Source: SM23-73-3 sp965369445 (GTDB taxonomy: Bacteria; Zixibacteria; MSB-5A5; SM1-73). From it: DNA of 42,599 nt. Location of the stretch: contig CBDUQU010000006.1 in NCBI GenBank assembly GCA_965369445.1, positions 1 through 42,599 on the forward strand, in the 5' to 3' direction. The position numbers and the translations under genes were made by a program. Below are positions 22,988 through 30,724 of the stretch, piece by piece (the stretch's first letter is position 1; every line of letters begins with the position of its first letter). Below the pieces are notes generated by a model. That model was given only the letters and a program-made list of their open reading frames with translations. It was not told the origin of the DNA and did not search any database.

Positions 22988-24541
22988 TTGGCAAAGCAAG
23001 TTACAAAAATCATCCTTCTGACTTTTCTCTTATCGCCTCTCTTATCTGTTATCTCAGAAGCCACCCTCTTAGAGAATATCCCCCTGGACAGCTGGGTTTA
23101 TGAGGTGACCGATGAGCTTCACTGCCGGGGTTTATTTTCTTCGCTTCACCAGAGTGTAAGACCTTACCGCCGGGGAGAGATCGCCTCCCTGGTCCTGGAG
23201 GTAAACTTGAAGCTGAAGGAGGAAGGGCTGAGACTGAGCGACTCTCAACTCTGGCTGCTGGCCAAACTGAACCAGGAATTTCGATTGGAGTTAGAAGAGC
23301 TCTATCATGAGAAACACAAACTAAAGCGAGATAAGAACATCCTCAGATATGCCACAAATCCTGTGGTCCATGCCTCTTTGGCCGAAGGGGATAGCTCTTA
23401 TGGACGTGTGCAGGCAAGATTTGAAGCCAGCTTGCAGTTCGACCAAAAGTTCGTCCTCAAGGATCGGGTGGTGATAGACACCCAGGCGGAGAAGGAGAAA
23501 AGGTATGTGGGAAGGGAGTGGAAGCATGGCCTGACCGGAGTGTTCGATCAGGCTTACGCCAACATAGATTTAGGGTATCTTCATCTCCTCCTGGGAAGGG
23601 ACCATCTGCGATGGGGCCCGGGGCGGGAAGATGTCCTTTTGCTCTCCGGCCGTATTCCGCCATTCGACATGATAAAGATCCAGGGGAACTTAGGTTCCTT
23701 TAAGCTGATCTTCTTCGCCGCGAAGCTGGACCGGTTCTGGGTTCCTGGTTACGATTTCCGCACCAAGAGATATCTCTCCGGCCACCGGATAAACTTGAAG
23801 CTGAAGTTCGGGTTGGAGATGGGTATATCTGAGGTGGTCCTCTATGGCGGGGAAGATCGCGATCCTGAAGCTAATTATCTGAATCCCCTGCTGCCCTTCT
23901 ACGGAGAGCAGCACAACCTGGGCAGGGACGACAATATCCTGTGGAGCTTCGATATCGCGCTTTCCTCATTCAAGAACAAGGAAGTCTATTTCGAGCTTCT
24001 GGTGGACGATTTCCAGTACGATTTTGAATCGGAACCTCACCAGACCGGTTTTCAACTCGGCTTGAAGTATGTCAATCCGTTTGGCCTGAAAAGAAGTTAT
24101 CTTAATGTAGAATACACCAAAATCAATAATTGGGTATACGGGCAGAACAAGCCGTGGAACGTTTACACTTATCACGGTCGAGGAATAGGGAGCATTCTGG
24201 GTCCGGACGCCGATCGCTGGCATCTCCGGCTGCTCTACCATTTCACTAAGGATATCGACCTGTCGCTCTCAGGAGAGTACAGAAGAAAGGGAGAGGGGCG
24301 AATCGACATTCCCCAGAGTTCGGCTGTGCCCACCTCCGACAAATTTCCCTCCGGGATCGTAGAATATACAAGTCAGCATCAACTCATACTGACATATCAA
24401 CCCGGCGCCAGGTTAAAGCTGGATTTGTCGGTTGAGCACCTGAAGATCAAGAATCTCGAGAACGAGAGTGGAAGGAACTTGAGTGATTTAGCCTTCAGGG
24501 TAAGAGCAGCTTTGAACCTGTGGAAGGAGATAAGATTTTAG
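22988..24541 (+). CDS. Outer-membrane capsule assembly protein, Wzi-like
   Basis: Predicted 517-residue outer-membrane beta-barrel. A signal peptide (KIILLTFLLSPLLSVISEA) is followed by a helical N-terminal part (IPLDSWVYEVTDELHCRGLF, YRRGEIASLVLEVNLKL) and then about 18 amphipathic strands with frequent Trp/Tyr, such as YLHLLLGRDHLRWGPGRED and SYLNVEYTKINNWVYG. The layout and the GRDHLRWGPG segment match the Wzi family, which anchors capsular polysaccharide at the cell surface. The gene sits at the end of the nucleotide-sugar group and 1 base before ispE. The start is TTG at 22988 with only a weak GAAAG upstream; a later start would cut the signal peptide. Confidence 0.83.
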   Translation: MAKQVTKIILLTFLLSPLLSVISEATLLENIPLDSWVYEVTDELHCRGLFSSLHQSVRPYRRGEIASLVLEVNLKLKEEGLRLSDSQLWLLAKLNQEFRLELEELYHEKHKLKRDKNILRYATNPVVHASLAEGDSSYGRVQARFEASLQFDQKFVLKDRVVIDTQAEKEKRYVGREWKHGLTGVFDQAYANIDLGYLHLLLGRDHLRWGPGREDVLLLSGRIPPFDMIKIQGNLGSFKLIFFAAKLDRFWVPGYDFRTKRYLSGHRINLKLKFGLEMGISEVVLYGGEDRDPEANYLNPLLPFYGEQHNLGRDDNILWSFDIALSSFKNKEVYFELLVDDFQYDFESEPHQTGFQLGLKYVNPFGLKRSYLNVEYTKINNWVYGQNKPWNVYTYHGRGIGSILGPDADRWHLRLLYHFTKDIDLSLSGEYRRKGEGRIDIPQSSAVPTSDKFPSGIVEYTSQHQLILTYQPGARLKLDLSVEHLKIKNLENESGRNLSDLAFRVRAALNLWKEIRF

Positions 24542-24542
24542 C

Positions 24543-25397
24543 TTGGATAAGCTCACCCTTAAATCGCCCGCCAAGATAAATCTCTCACTTGAGGTCTTAA
24601 AGAAAAGGGAGGATGGTTATCACCAGATCCGTTCCCTGATGCAGGCGGTCGATCTTTTCGATGAACTGACCCTGAGAAAAAGAGAGAAGGGTGTGGCGAT
24701 AAGCTGTGATCATCCCCGCTGCCCTGCTGATGAGACCAATCTGGCGTTTAAGGCCGCTTCCCTGCTTCTGGAGAAGGAGAAGAGAAATGAAGGCGTGAGC
24801 ATCCACATAAAGAAAAGAATCCCCATCTCCGCCGGCCTGGGCGGGGGAAGTTCAAATGCGGCAGCGGCTCTCAAGGGAGTTAGACAACTTCTTGAGCTCA
24901 AAGTCCCCGACGGCACGCTTCATAAGTTGGCTGCGCGGGTGGGGTCGGACGTCCCTTTTTTTCTCTACTCGGGACAGGCGCTGGTAGAGGGGAGAGGAGA
25001 GGAGATCCGGCCGATAAGAATATATGGGGGGTATTGGCTGGTTCTGGTATGTCCCGGCATAGAAGTTTCCACCAGGTGGGCTTATCAGAACGTAAAAATT
25101 AGCTTGACAAAGGGAAGTAGAGACGTTAATTTTGCAAATCTGAGAGATGCGTCGGGATTTTTTGCGGCTCTTCCGCATTTCGATAACGATCTGGAAGAGG
25201 TGGTGAGCAAAAGATATCCTATCACCCGGAGGATAAAGGACAGTTTAGAAAATTTTGGTGCGGTAAAGTCATCCATGTCGGGAAGTGGACCGACCGTCTA
25301 TGGTGTGTTTGAGCAGAAACCACAAGCAGAGGAGGTGGCACGAAAGCTTTTGCGAGGTGATTGGCAGGTCTTTCTGACGCGACCAATCCCCGGTTAG
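24543..25397 (+). CDS. ispE: 4-diphosphocytidyl-2-C-methyl-D-erythritol kinase
   Basis: GHMP-family kinase of the MEP isoprenoid pathway; phosphorylates the 2-hydroxyl of CDP-methylerythritol. N-terminal SPAKINLSLEVLKKREDGYH contains the substrate Lys and the conserved GYH; the ATP-binding loop is PISAGLGGGSSNAAAALKGV; GSDVPFFLYSGQALVEGRGE and the C-terminal SSMSGSGPTVYGVFE complete the signature. The length of 284 residues is normal. The TTG start begins 1 base after the wzi-like stop, so the two are translationally linked. It is followed by spoVG, a gene order also seen in other bacteria with ispE-spoVG-prs-rplY clusters. Confidence 0.96.
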   Translation: MDKLTLKSPAKINLSLEVLKKREDGYHQIRSLMQAVDLFDELTLRKREKGVAISCDHPRCPADETNLAFKAASLLLEKEKRNEGVSIHIKKRIPISAGLGGGSSNAAAALKGVRQLLELKVPDGTLHKLAARVGSDVPFFLYSGQALVEGRGEEIRPIRIYGGYWLVLVCPGIEVSTRWAYQNVKISLTKGSRDVNFANLRDASGFFAALPHFDNDLEEVVSKRYPITRRIKDSLENFGAVKSSMSGSGPTVYGVFEQKPQAEEVARKLLRGDWQVFLTRPIPG

Positions 25398-25582
25398 CAT
25401 TCAGGTCCTCAACGATGAATCCTGCTCCGCGGCGGAATCCTCTCATAAGGTTGCGCACAGGCTGGAGCGGGTGAATCCTTCTTGCTTCGGGCTGAAGTCT
25501 ATGCTGATTAAAAGGCCGGAGGTGAGATGTTGTCATCAAACGTTAACCGTCCACAGATTATCTCAACCAGGAGGAAAGTACA

Positions 25583-25939
25583 GTGGAAATCACCGAGGTA
25601 AGGATCACATTAAGGGATGAGGCGAAGCTGAAAGCTTTTGTCAACGTTACCTTTGATAACTCCTTTGTGATTCGGGGGTTGAAGGTGATAAACGGCACCA
25701 AGGGTTATTTCGTGTCCATGCCCAGCCGGAAAAGACAGAATGGAACCCATCAGGATATAGCGCATCCCATAAACAACGAGATGCGCAGAATGATTGAGGA
25801 TAAGGTGCTGGCGGCGTATGAGAACGAGTTGAAAAACAAGGAGGCCGGCGGTGCCACCGAGGAGATGCCACCCGAGGAGACACCACCCGAGGAGACGCCA
25901 CCCGAGGAGACGCCAGAGGATAGTGACATCATAGAATAA
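25583..25939 (+). CDS. spoVG: SpoVG-family regulatory protein with a C-terminal PPEET repeat tail
   Basis: Small nucleic-acid-binding regulator first known from Bacillus sporulation but widespread in non-sporulating bacteria. The core (residues 1-85) carries MEITEVRITLRDEAKLKAFV, NSFVIRGLKVINGTKGYFVS and MPSRKRQNGTHQDIAHPIN. After residue 90 it has an added acidic tail of about 28 residues containing three to four PPEET units (encoded by a 15-bp tandem repeat at about 25868-25915). The GTG start is supported by AGGAGGAAAGTACA upstream. No sporulation genes are visible; a housekeeping RNA/DNA-binding role is more likely. Confidence 0.93.
   Translation: MEITEVRITLRDEAKLKAFVNVTFDNSFVIRGLKVINGTKGYFVSMPSRKRQNGTHQDIAHPINNEMRRMIEDKVLAAYENELKNKEAGGATEEMPPEETPPEETPPEETPEDSDIIE
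25868..25915 (+). repeat. 15-bp tandem repeat encoding PPEET
   Basis: CACCCGAGGAGAC-type units recur three times in frame in the 3' end of spoVG, with near-identical DNA, a pattern typical of recent slippage. Confidence 0.75.
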
Positions 25940-26028
25940 TCTCAATCCTTCCTTTTGATTACGTCTATGGTTTAAGATCTTATCGGGCATCATGCCACAG
26001 GTGTGAATCGTTTTTTTGACCACTCCTT

Positions 26029-26099
26029 TGGGGCGTCGTCAAGTGGCAAGACACAAGACTTTGGATCTTGGATCCCAGGTTCGAATCCTGGCGCCCCAG
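26029..26099 (+). tRNA. tRNA-Gln (anticodon TTG)
   Basis: Cloverleaf of 71 bases. The acceptor stem TGGGGCG (26029-26035) pairs with CGCCCCA (26092-26098); discriminator G99. The anticodon stem CAAGA / TCTTG encloses loop CTTTGGA with anticodon TTG at 26061-26063, reading CAA. The T-arm is CCCAGGTTCGAATCCTGG. CCA is not encoded. It lies between spoVG and prs, transcribed in the same direction. A weak -35/-10 pair (TTGATT at 25955, TCTTAT at 25978) may drive it. Confidence 0.96.
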
Positions 26100-26126
26100 G
26101 TTTATAAAATCCTAAAGCAGAAGAAA

Positions 26127-27068
26127 ATGTCCATGAACGAAAAGATAAAGCTTATCACCGGAAATTCCAACCGGCCCTTAGCTCAGAAGATCGCTGGCTA
26201 TCTGAAAACGCCCCTGTGTGATGCGGACATAAAGAGATTTTCCGACGGGGAGATCGCCGTCAAGATAAACGAGAACATTCGGGGAACCGACGTCTTCATA
26301 ATCCAGTCCACCAACCCTCCGGCAGAGAATCTGTTGGAGCTTCTGGTGATCACCGATGCCGCCAGGAGAGCCTCGGCGGAAAGAATTACCGCGGTAATCC
26401 CTTACTTCGGTTACGCCCGTCAGGACCGAAAGGATCAGCCCCGGGTTCCTATCACTTCCAAGCTGGTGGCCAACCTGATTGCGGCATCAGGAGCAGACAG
26501 GGTTTTGACCATGGATCTGCATGCGGTTCAGATTCAGGGGTTCTTCGACATCCCCATGGATCATCTCTTCGCCAATCCGGTCTTTTACGACTATTGCGCA
26601 CACTTCAAGTCGGATGAGTGGGTGGTGCTGGCGGATCTGGGCAGCATAAAGATGGTGCGAAACTTCGCCAAGAAACTCTCCATGCCGTTTGCCGTGCTGG
26701 ACAAGAAAAGGCACCAGGCCAACCAGGTGGAGGTCTTGAACGTGATCGGCGAGGTGAAAAGCAAGAACATAATCGTCCGGGACGATATCGTGGACACCGC
26801 CGGAACGTTAACTGAGGCGGCGGATTTCGTGGTCAAACAGGGAGCAAAGGAGATTTACGCCTGCCTGACCCATGCCGTCCTCTCGGGGAGATCACTTGAG
26901 TTAATCGAGAATTCGTCCATCAAAAAGGTGGTAGTCTCGGACACCATAGACTTAGACAGCAAGAATCTTTCCCACAAATACGAGATTGCATCCGTAGGCA
27001 AGATATTTGGAGAGGCCATCAGCCGCATCCATAAGGGAGAATCGGTGAGCTCCCTTTTCGATTACTAA
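26127..27068 (+). CDS. prs: Ribose-phosphate pyrophosphokinase
   Basis: Makes PRPP from ribose-5-phosphate and ATP for nucleotide, histidine and tryptophan synthesis. Motifs in order: KLITGNSNRPLAQKIAGYL, DGEIAVKINENIRGTDVFII, the flexible-loop and ATP region YFGYARQDRKDQPRVPITSK, TMDLHAVQIQGFFDIPMDHL (cation/ribose-phosphate binding), and the PRPP loop IVRDDIVDTAGTLTEAADF. The length of 313 residues is normal. The frame is open upstream through the tRNA gene to 26016, but homologues begin at ITG..R, so the ATG at 26127 (or 26133) is used. It is followed 22 bp later by rplY, the usual prs-rplY order. pth, commonly next, is absent here. Confidence 0.96.
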   Translation: MSMNEKIKLITGNSNRPLAQKIAGYLKTPLCDADIKRFSDGEIAVKINENIRGTDVFIIQSTNPPAENLLELLVITDAARRASAERITAVIPYFGYARQDRKDQPRVPITSKLVANLIAASGADRVLTMDLHAVQIQGFFDIPMDHLFANPVFYDYCAHFKSDEWVVLADLGSIKMVRNFAKKLSMPFAVLDKKRHQANQVEVLNVIGEVKSKNIIVRDDIVDTAGTLTEAADFVVKQGAKEIYACLTHAVLSGRSLELIENSSIKKVVVSDTIDLDSKNLSHKYEIASVGKIFGEAISRIHKGESVSSLFDY

Positions 27069-27090
27069 CAACTTAAGGAGCGAAATAACA

Positions 27091-27831
27091 ATGAAGGAGA
27101 TTGAACTCAGGGCAAAACCTCGAGAAGAATCGGGGAAGGAATACGCCAAGAAGCTGAGAAGAAACGGATTCGTACCTGCGGTGTTATATGGTCCGGAGAC
27201 TAAGACCCTGGCTTTAGAGGTCGAGACCAAATCCTTCCTTTCCCTTCTGCGGGGCGGGCTGGGCGAGAACGTGATCGTAACCTTGTTGCTGGACGACAAG
27301 AAGGATAGTCAGCGGAAGGTGCTGGTGCGGGAGGTTCAACGCGATCCGGTCACGGGAGCCATCCTGCACCTGGATTTCCACCAGATATCCTTAACCAAGA
27401 AGCTGACCATCCAGGTGCCCATTCACCTGGTGGGGACTCCGGTGGGAGTAGACGATGGGGGCATCCTTCAGCACGCGCTGCGGGACTTAGAAATCGAATG
27501 CCTGCCCACTGCCATCCCGGAGAAGATCGAGGTGGACGTAAGCCATCTTAAGATCGGCGACTCGGTTCACGTGGGTGACATCAAGGTGGAGAACGCGGAG
27601 ATACTCTCCGACTCGAAAAGCTCCGTTGTCAGCGTGGTTCCTCCCACCGTGTTCAAGGAGCCTGAGGTGGCCGCTCCCGTGGCTGAGGAAGAACCGGAGG
27701 TAATCGGCGAGAAGGAGGAAGAGGCAGCGGAAAAGAAGGAGGAGAAGGAAGAGGAAAAGGGCAAGGAAGCCAAGGCAGAGAAGAAGCCGGCCGAAGGTGG
27801 CAAGGAGGAGCAGAAAAAAGAAGGGAAATAG
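27091..27831 (+). CDS. rplY: Ribosomal protein bL25, TL5/CTC long form
   Basis: Binds 5S rRNA in the large subunit. The N-terminal L25 domain (residues 1-90: MKEIELRAKPREESGKEYAK, LRRNGFVPAVLYGPETKTLA) is followed by the C-terminal TL5/CTC beta domain (about 95-190: GTPVGVDDGGILQHALRDLE, CLPTAIPEKIEVDVSHLKIG). The last about 55 residues are a Glu/Lys-rich, low-complexity tail. The AAGGAG Shine-Dalgarno sits well before ATG 27091, and spacing to prs suggests one transcript. Confidence 0.96.
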   Translation: MKEIELRAKPREESGKEYAKKLRRNGFVPAVLYGPETKTLALEVETKSFLSLLRGGLGENVIVTLLLDDKKDSQRKVLVREVQRDPVTGAILHLDFHQISLTKKLTIQVPIHLVGTPVGVDDGGILQHALRDLEIECLPTAIPEKIEVDVSHLKIGDSVHVGDIKVENAEILSDSKSSVVSVVPPTVFKEPEVAAPVAEEEPEVIGEKEEEAAEKKEEKEEEKGKEAKAEKKPAEGGKEEQKKEGK

Positions 27832-28010
27832 ACCATCCGACAAAAAAACTTTCCTTCGGAAGCCCCTTCCGGGCTAAAGAAAACCTTCGGCTCAGGCGAA
27901 ATCCGAAGATCTCCAGCATTCAAAACCGGCATGCTTGAATCTTTAGGTCTCAGCGGTCGACCCCGGCGGGCTTTCCACGATCGCATGAAAGACTCTCACA
28001 AGGACTGAAG

Positions 28011-28400
28011 ATGAAGATCCGCCTGACATTTTTTCTAATCCCCTTGTTGCTTTTCTGCTGTTACAGCAATAAGAATAAGACCGAAGAGAAGGCACGAGAG
28101 AGGATTAAGGAGTTCATGTTCCTCATGGCCACAGACCGGTTTGAAGAGGCAGAAGGCCTCCTCTCCAGCGATCTGGCAGACAGCGAAACCAAAGAGGTCT
28201 TCTTAAGCAATTTCGATAACTGGCAGTTGAAGGATACCACCGACATCGTCATAGACGTAGAACATATATATATGCCACCGGACGATCCCAAAAACAGGGC
28301 CATGGTATCCATGACCATCCGCAGCGAGAAGAACGATTTCACCAAGATCATCTCCATGCCCATCAGATACGAGAAAGGGAACTGGTACATCGGATCATGA
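28011..28400 (+). CDS. Small exported protein of unknown function (possible lipoprotein)
   Basis: Not recognised. The 129-residue product begins with MKIRLTFFLIPLLLFCCYSN, a signal peptide with Cys16-Cys17; the residue before the Cys is Phe, so the lipobox is poor and lipidation is uncertain. The mature part (TEEKARERIKEFMFLMATDR, then LLSSDLADSETKE) has the helix-plus-beta pattern of small NTF2/DUF4878-like exported proteins, ending YEKGNWYIGS, which resembles the closing strand of that fold. Its stop overlaps the start of rfbA by four bases (ATGA), so it is the first gene of that operon. Confidence 0.75.
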   Translation: MKIRLTFFLIPLLLFCCYSNKNKTEEKARERIKEFMFLMATDRFEEAEGLLSSDLADSETKEVFLSNFDNWQLKDTTDIVIDVEHIYMPPDDPKNRAMVSMTIRSEKNDFTKIISMPIRYEKGNWYIGS

Positions 28401-29131
28401 AGGGTGTGGTACTGGCAGGTGGATTGGGCAAGCGACTTCATCCCTTGACCAAGATCACCAACAAGCATCTCCTCCCGGTCTACGACAAGCCCATGATCTT
28501 CTATCCCCTGCAGACCCTGATCAATGCGGGGATAGACGACATCCTGATCGTCACCGGAGGAAACCACGCCGGAGATTTCCTGAGGCTTTTAGGCAATGGA
28601 AAGGAGTTTGGTTTAAGGCACCTGAACTATACCTACCAGGAGGGTGAGGGTGGAATAGCCGAAGCCCTGGCCTTGGCGGAGCATTTCTCCGAGGATGAGA
28701 AGATAGTGGTCATCCTGGGAGACAACTTAATCGAGGGCAACATAAACCAGGCGGTGAAGGGCTTTCGCTCGCAAAAGGAGGGAGCCAAGATTCTCCTAAA
28801 GGAGGTGCCCGATCCCCAGAGATTCGGGGTGCCGGAGATAGTGGACGGAAAGCTCTTGCAGATTACAGAAAAACCGAAGGTCCCCAAATCGAAATACGCT
28901 GTCATCGGGATCTATATGTATGACGGCAGGGTCTTCGACGTCATAAGGACTCTAAGGCCCTCTAATCGGGGGGAATTGGAGATCACCGATGTAAGCAACG
29001 CATACATCCGAGACGGCAAGATGACCTATGACATTCTGGAAGGTTGGTGGTCGGATGCAGGCACCTTCGAATCGCTTCTCCGGGCAGGCAACCTGGTAGC
29101 GCAGGGGGGCGCCAACAAAAAGAATCTTTAG
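28397..29131 (+). CDS. rfbA: Glucose-1-phosphate thymidylyltransferase, short form
   Basis: Forms dTDP-glucose from dTTP and glucose-1-phosphate, the first step to dTDP-L-rhamnose. Signature nucleotide loop MKGVVLAGGLGKRLHPLTKI, then NKHLLPVYDKPMIFYPLQTL, a Gly-rich GGNHAGDFLRLLGNGKEFGL, the metal/sugar site VILGDNLIEGN, DPQRFGVPEI, and EGWWSDAGTFESLLRAGNLV. Length 244 marks the short RmlA type that lacks the C-terminal allosteric-site helices. Downstream genes complete the pathway. Confidence 0.92.
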   Translation: MKGVVLAGGLGKRLHPLTKITNKHLLPVYDKPMIFYPLQTLINAGIDDILIVTGGNHAGDFLRLLGNGKEFGLRHLNYTYQEGEGGIAEALALAEHFSEDEKIVVILGDNLIEGNINQAVKGFRSQKEGAKILLKEVPDPQRFGVPEIVDGKLLQITEKPKVPKSKYAVIGIYMYDGRVFDVIRTLRPSNRGELEITDVSNAYIRDGKMTYDILEGWWSDAGTFESLLRAGNLVAQGGANKKNL

Positions 29132-29242
29132 CAATGAATCTGCATGTTCAAGCATTCTTGTAATCCCCAGGCTCTCTTATCGATCTCTCCTCTCAAAGAA
29201 CAAGACTGCCCGAAACTAAACCCGCGGCAGGAGAGTTAAGCC

Positions 29243-29698
29243 ATGATTGATGGAGTGGCAACAAAAAAGCTCCGGGTAATCCCGGATGAGCGCGGTCGGT
29301 TGATGGAGATTCTGCGCGCGGACGACCAGCTCTTCTCTCGATTCGGACAGGTCTACATGACCACGGTTTATCCCGGGGTGGTGAAAGGCTGGCATTACCA
29401 CAAGAAGCAGACCGATCATTTCGCCGTGATCAAGGGGATGACCAAACTGGTTTTGTATGACAACCGGGATAACTCTCCCACAAAAGGTGACATAAACGAA
29501 TTCTTCATAGGAGAACATAACGCCCTGCTGGTGAAGATACCCCCGCTGGTTCTGCACGGCTTCAAGTGCATAGGCGAGGAGGAAGCCATCTGCATTAACA
29601 TACCCACCGAGGCCTACAACCACGATCAGCCGGATGAGTTCCGCGTTGATCCACACACAAACGACGTCCCCTACGCGTGGGAGAGGAGGGACCGCTAG
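29243..29698 (+). CDS. rfbC: dTDP-4-dehydrorhamnose 3,5-epimerase family protein
   Basis: Cupin-fold epimerase converting dTDP-4-keto-6-deoxyglucose to dTDP-4-keto-rhamnose. IPDERGRLMEILRADDQLFS is the family N-terminus; the active-site strand is KGWHYHKKQTDHFAVIKGMT with His51, His53 and His59; the closing motif is IPPLVLHGFKCIGEEEAICI. With 151 residues it is shorter than classical RmlC (about 180) and belongs to the compact subgroup often found in Rml clusters. It ends exactly where rfbB begins. Function is assigned from both motifs and the complete rml context. Confidence 0.87.
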   Translation: MIDGVATKKLRVIPDERGRLMEILRADDQLFSRFGQVYMTTVYPGVVKGWHYHKKQTDHFAVIKGMTKLVLYDNRDNSPTKGDINEFFIGEHNALLVKIPPLVLHGFKCIGEEEAICINIPTEAYNHDQPDEFRVDPHTNDVPYAWERRDR

Positions 29699-30721
29699 GT
29701 GAGGATTCTCATCACCGGGGGAGCGGGATTCATCGGGTCAAATTTCATAAGATACCTTCTCTCAAAACACTCCACCTACCGCATCGTAAATTTAGACAAA
29801 CTCACCTACGCCGGAAACTTAGACAACCTCTCTCTCGTTGAAGATCACGCCAATTACGAATTTGTGAGAGGGGACGTCTGCGACTCGGACTTGGTGAATC
29901 GCATAGTGGGAGAGGGCATAGACGCCATCGTCCATTTTGCCGCGGAGAGTCACGTGGACAGGTCCATCTACGACCCGGCCATATTCGTGAAGACCAACGT
30001 TCTGGGAACCCAGGTTCTGCTCGAGTCCGCACTCAAGTTTAAGATACGACGATTCATCCACATCTCCTCTGACGAGGTATATGGAAGCCTGGGCAAGGAA
30101 GGCAAGTTTACAGAGGACTCTCCACTTCTGCCCAACAGCCCTTATTCTGCCAGCAAGGCCTCGGCCGATCTTCTGGTGCGCTCCTATTTCGAGACCTTTG
30201 GCCTGCCCGTCATAATCAGCCGGAGCACCAATAACTACGGCCCCTGTCAATTTCCGGAGAAACTCATCCCTCTGTTTGTTACCAACGCCCTCTTTGATCA
30301 GGAGCTGCCCATCTATGGAGATGGCCTTTACGTTCGGGACTGGATCCATGTGGGGGATCATTGTAGAGCTTTGGATCTGATTCTGCACCGGGGAAAGGTG
30401 GGGGAGACGTACAACGTCGCCGGGGGAGATGAAAAGACCAATTTGGAGATTACCCATCTGATTTTGAAGAAACTCAAAAAACCGGATTCACTCATAAAAC
30501 ACGTGAAGGACAGACCGGCGCACGACCAGCGATATTCTCTGGATTGCTCCAAGATTAAGGCTGAGCTTGGCTGGAAGCCCGGGATTGCACTCGAAGAGGG
30601 AATCTCCAGGACGGTGGAGTGGTACGTTGCCAATCAAGCTTGGTGGCAGAAGATAAAGAGCGGCGAATACCTAAAATACTACAAGAAACATTACCTGCGC
30701 AGGGAATCATATCAAGGATGA
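29699..30721 (+). CDS. rfbB: dTDP-glucose 4,6-dehydratase
   Basis: Extended SDR making dTDP-4-keto-6-deoxyglucose. TGGAGFIGSNFIRYLLSKHS binds NAD; HFAAESHVDRSIYDPAIFVK is a RmlB hallmark; the active-site segment ISSDEVYGSLG (Ser124, Asp125, Glu126) and Tyr149-x3-Lys153 in SPYSASKASADLLV follow, then SRSTNNYGPCQFPEKLIPLF and DGLYVRDWIHVGDHCRALDL. The length of 340 residues is normal. The GTG start follows directly after the rfbC stop. Confidence 0.96.
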   Translation: MRILITGGAGFIGSNFIRYLLSKHSTYRIVNLDKLTYAGNLDNLSLVEDHANYEFVRGDVCDSDLVNRIVGEGIDAIVHFAAESHVDRSIYDPAIFVKTNVLGTQVLLESALKFKIRRFIHISSDEVYGSLGKEGKFTEDSPLLPNSPYSASKASADLLVRSYFETFGLPVIISRSTNNYGPCQFPEKLIPLFVTNALFDQELPIYGDGLYVRDWIHVGDHCRALDLILHRGKVGETYNVAGGDEKTNLEITHLILKKLKKPDSLIKHVKDRPAHDQRYSLDCSKIKAELGWKPGIALEEGISRTVEWYVANQAWWQKIKSGEYLKYYKKHYLRRESYQG

Positions 30722-30724
30722 GAT

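Noticed and set aside
25610..26023. Minus-strand open frame of 137 codons antisense to spoVG
   Set aside because: It is the shadow of the spoVG tandem repeat and has no independent signals.
26016..26126. Upstream extension of the prs frame
   Set aside because: It passes through the tRNA-Gln gene; homologues start at the ATG near 26127.
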